A stretch of 7,458 nt of DNA from Rhodospirillales bacterium (GTDB taxonomy: Bacteria; Pseudomonadota; Alphaproteobacteria; Acetobacterales; Acetobacteraceae). The notes beneath the pieces were generated by a model that worked only from the letters and a program-made list of their open reading frames with translations, did not search any database and was not told the origin of the DNA. The stretch is taken from positions 1 through 7,458 of the forward strand of contig JAATGE010000275.1 in NCBI GenBank assembly GCA_015654825.1. The letters are read 5' to 3'. Positions 5,755-7,458 of this stretch are shown here, in pieces (position 1 is the stretch's first letter; the number at the start of each line of letters is the position of its first letter). A program made the position numbers and the translations under genes.

Positions 5755-7002
5755 ATGATGAGGGCGGGATCACTATCCGCCGTAGGGGGTCGCTTGGGAC
5801 AGAGTTTGACCTTGGGAACCCGCGCTACTACCGGCGCGGCGCTGGCGGTGCTCAGCGCCATCAGCTTTTCGCACCTGCTGAACGACATGCTGCAAAGCCT
5901 GCTGCCGGCGATCTATCCGGTGCTGAAGGCGCGCTATGGCCTGAGCTTTGGCCAGATCGGCGCCATTACGCTGGTCAACCAATTGACCGCGAGTGTGCTG
6001 CAGCCGGTGGTCGGCCATGTCACGGACCGCAAGGCGATGCCGTACAGCCTGCCGGTGGGCATGGGGTTTACGCTCGTCGGGCTGCTGCTGCTGTCGGCGG
6101 CCGGCAGCTACGCGGCGCTGCTGTTCGCGGTGGCGTTCGTCGGCATCGGCTCCTCGGTGTTCCATCCGGAAAGCTCGCGCGTGGCGCGATTGGCGTCCGG
6201 CGGACGGCACGGGTTCGCGCAATCCTTGTTTCAGGTGGGCGGCAATGCGGGCGCGGCACTGGGGCCGCTGCTCGCGGCGTTCGTCGTGGTGCCGGACGGA
6301 CAGCCGGCCATTGCCTGGTTCGCGCTGGCGGCGCTGCTCGGCATGGCGGTGCTGACCTATGTCGGCGGCTGGTACCGCGCGCACGAGGCCTCGCCGGTGG
6401 TTGCGCGCCGCGCGGCCGCGGCACCGGTCTCGGGCCGGGTCGTGCTCATCATGGCAATGCTGCTGGTGCTGATGCTGAGCAAGTTCTTCTATACCGCGAG
6501 CATGAGCAATTATTACACTTTCTATCTGATCCACCGCTTCCATCTGCCGGTGCGGGAGGCGCAGTACTGCCTGTTCGTGTTCCTGGCGGCATTTGCGGCG
6601 GGCACATTTCTGGGGGGCCCGATCGGCGACCGTATCGGGCGCAAGCGGGTGATTTCGGTTTCCATCATCGGCGTGCTGCCGTTTACGCTGGCGCTGCCGC
6701 ATCTCGGCCTGGCGGCGACGATCGTGGCGACGGTGCCGATCGGGCTGCTGCTTGCCTCGGCGTTTCCGGCGATCGTCGTGTACGCGCAGGAAATGATGCC
6801 GGGGCGGGTCGGCACCGTCGCCGGCCTGATGTTCGGGTTCGCGTTCGGTCTTGGCGGGATCGGTGCCGCGGTGCTTGGAAAACTGGCCGACGCCACCAGC
6901 ATCGCGACCGTGTACGAGCTGTGCGCATGGCTGCCGGCGCTGGGGCTGGTGGCGCTGTGGCTGCCCGATCCGGAACGCGGCGTGCGTGCCGCCGCCAGGT
7001 GA
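5755..7002 (+). CDS. fsr: Fosmidomycin resistance protein Fsr, MFS exporter
   Basis: This 415-residue inner-membrane exporter of the major facilitator superfamily should have 12 helices and use the proton gradient to expel fosmidomycin or related small phosphonates. From memory of E. coli Fsr, the match is close throughout: SAISFSHLLNDMLQSLLPAIYP (34-55), LQPVVGHVTDRKAMP (82-96), GIGSSVFHPESSRVARLASGGRHG (130-153), SLFQVGGNAG (157-166), the MFS loop motif GGPIGDRIGRKRVI (287-300) and VYAQEMMPGRVG (342-353). Length is close to the E. coli protein. ATG 5755 is followed at once by a second ATG and has a weak ribosome-binding site. A TTG at 5794, just after a GGGGG run, is a possible alternative that would still leave all helices. 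The natural substrate in this organism is unknown. Repeat copy E follows about 30 bases after the stop. Confidence 0.93.
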   Translation: MMRAGSLSAVGGRLGQSLTLGTRATTGAALAVLSAISFSHLLNDMLQSLLPAIYPVLKARYGLSFGQIGAITLVNQLTASVLQPVVGHVTDRKAMPYSLPVGMGFTLVGLLLLSAAGSYAALLFAVAFVGIGSSVFHPESSRVARLASGGRHGFAQSLFQVGGNAGAALGPLLAAFVVVPDGQPAIAWFALAALLGMAVLTYVGGWYRAHEASPVVARRAAAAPVSGRVVLIMAMLLVLMLSKFFYTASMSNYYTFYLIHRFHLPVREAQYCLFVFLAAFAAGTFLGGPIGDRIGRKRVISVSIIGVLPFTLALPHLGLAATIVATVPIGLLLASAFPAIVVYAQEMMPGRVGTVAGLMFGFAFGLGGIGAAVLGKLADATSIATVYELCAWLPALGLVALWLPDPERGVRAAAR

Positions 7003-7033
7003 CGGCGTCTGGGGCTAGGGGCGCCAGAAAGGG

Positions 7034-7079
7034 CAGGGCTCTGCCCTGGACCCGCTGGGGACAAGTCCCCAGACCCCAT
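7034..7079 (+). repeat. GC-rich two-hairpin repeat, copy E (forward), likely 3' end of fsr
   Basis: Stem 1 is CAGGGC (7034-7039), loop TCT, GCCCTG (7043-7048). Stem 2 is CTGGGGAC (7055-7062), loop AA, GTCCCCAG (7065-7072). In stem 2 the inner pairs are A-T and C-G where copies D and F have C-G and C-G, a compensated change. Only a weak ATTT tract follows, so any transcription termination would not be of the simple T-run kind. It could also protect the fsr message from 3' decay. Confidence 0.8.
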
Positions 7080-7109
7080 TTAGCGCTGCGCGGCGTTTTA
7101 TCGGCTCCC

Positions 7110-7149
7110 CGGCGAAGCCTGTAGCAGACACGTTTTTTGGGCTTCGCCG
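7110..7149. repeat. Perfect 10-bp inverted repeat between two facing repeat copies
   Basis: CGGCGAAGCC (7110-7119) pairs exactly with GGCTTCGCCG (7140-7149) around a 20-base loop that contains six T (7133-7138). It lies between copies E and F, so the 7034-7218 region is a nested set of inverted repeats. The T-run is inside the loop, not after the stem, so it is not a standard terminator. Confidence 0.6.
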
Positions 7150-7162
7150 TTCCCCCCAATGA

Positions 7163-7218
7163 ACGGGGTCTGGGGCCTACTGGCCCCAGCGGGTCCAGGG
7201 CAGAGCCCTGGCCTTCCT
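7163..7218 (-). repeat. GC-rich two-hairpin repeat, copy F (reverse), 3' of the partial gene
   Basis: Stem 2 is CTGGGGCC (7170-7177), loop TACT, GGCCCCAG (7182-7189). Stem 1 is CCAGGGC (7195-7201), loop AGA, GCCCTGG (7205-7211). It ends 10 bases from the stop of the minus-strand gene at 7229, so that transcript would read stem 1 first, just as fsr reads copy E. The sequence is a near-complete inverted match to copy E. Confidence 0.8.
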
Positions 7219-7228
7219 CTCACTGGCC

Positions 7229-7458
7229 CTAATCGGCTGAGATCAGCTCGAAGCTGATGGCGTGGGTGGCTTCGGGCGCGTCCGTGCAGCAGCCTTTGCG
7301 GAAACTGTAGATCGTCAGTGTTTTGCCGACCGCGGTGGCGCCTATCAGCGCGCCCCCGTCGAAGCCGACGCCGTTGCCGCCGTCGGACAGGCCCCAGCTC
7401 AGCGACTCGCTGGTGATGCCGGCGAGGCGCAGGCGGCGGCGCAGTTTGCTTTCGTCGA
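7229..7458 (-). CDS. Unrecognised protein, C-terminal part only
   Basis: An open frame enters from the right edge and ends at TAG (7231-7229), giving 75 visible C-terminal residues; the start lies beyond the window. Codon use is strongly GC at third positions, as in the neighbouring genes, which supports real coding. The first visible part is charged (ESKLRRRLRLAG), then comes a glycine-rich, probably beta-strand stretch (SWGLSDGGNGVGFDGG), a strand TLTIYSFRKG, a CC pair at visible residues 56-57, and a final strand HAISFELISAD. No signal peptide or membrane segment can be judged from this part. I do not recognise the family. It converges on fsr, with two facing repeat copies between them. 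Confidence 0.65.
   Translation of the reverse strand, partial: DESKLRRRLRLAGITSESLSWGLSDGGNGVGFDGGALIGATAVGKTLTIYSFRKGCCTDAPEATHAISFELISAD

Noticed and set aside
5773..6702. A 309-codon minus-strand frame opposite fsr
   Set aside because: It is an Arg/Gln/His-rich shadow of the exporter with no membrane segments or motifs.
5703..7124. A 473-codon plus-strand frame over the exporter region
   Set aside because: It is a shadow of fsr in another frame: rich in Gly, Ala and Arg, no family features, and it starts inside the inverted repeat upstream of the gene. The true frame matches Fsr end to end.
7121..7138. The T6 run as an intrinsic terminator for fsr
   Set aside because: Only a 3-bp TGT/ACA stem precedes it; the strong 10-bp stem encloses the run instead of ending at it.

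Overview
The window looks like a stretch of chromosome from a high-GC alphaproteobacterium, most likely in or near the Acetobacteraceae. That placement is an inference from the strong GC bias at third codon positions, the kinds of genes present, and the GC-rich tandem-hairpin repeats between genes, which resemble those I recall from that family. No rRNA, tRNA, CRISPR array, transposase or phage gene is visible.

Layout from left to right. Bases 1-255 are non-coding. They hold two repeat copies facing each other, a 14-of-15-bp inverted repeat that looks like an operator, and a plausible promoter. Next comes a tight plus-strand operon (256-2257): a LemA-family lipoprotein, a secreted and membrane-anchored TPM-domain protein of the YgcG type, and a second membrane TPM-domain protein. 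Facing it on the minus strand are three genes that read right to left: a PEBP/YbhB-like protein (5499-4924), a GDP-mannose 6-dehydrogenase of the AlgD family (4804-3488), and a GT4-type glycosyltransferase (3491-2193). The last two overlap by a GTGA motif. The glycosyltransferase runs past its normal end, through a repeat remnant, and into the antisense of the last TPM gene. A 255-base divergent gap with a perfect two-hairpin repeat precedes a plus-strand fosmidomycin-resistance (Fsr) MFS exporter (5755-7002). The right end has another facing repeat pair and then the 3' part of an unrecognised minus-strand gene.

How the genes work together. LemA and the two TPM proteins form a common envelope module of poorly known function. 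The AlgD-like enzyme should make GDP-mannuronic acid, and the coupled glycosyltransferase probably uses a nucleotide sugar for an envelope or extracellular glycan. No alginate polymerase, epimerase or lyase is in the window, so this is not a recognisable alginate cluster. Fsr is an independent efflux gene.

The genes themselves belong to known families. I did not find a convincing new multi-gene system. The most interesting material is the repeat family: compensatory changes in its stems, its arrangement relative to gene ends, its paired nested layout, and one copy captured as protein-coding sequence.
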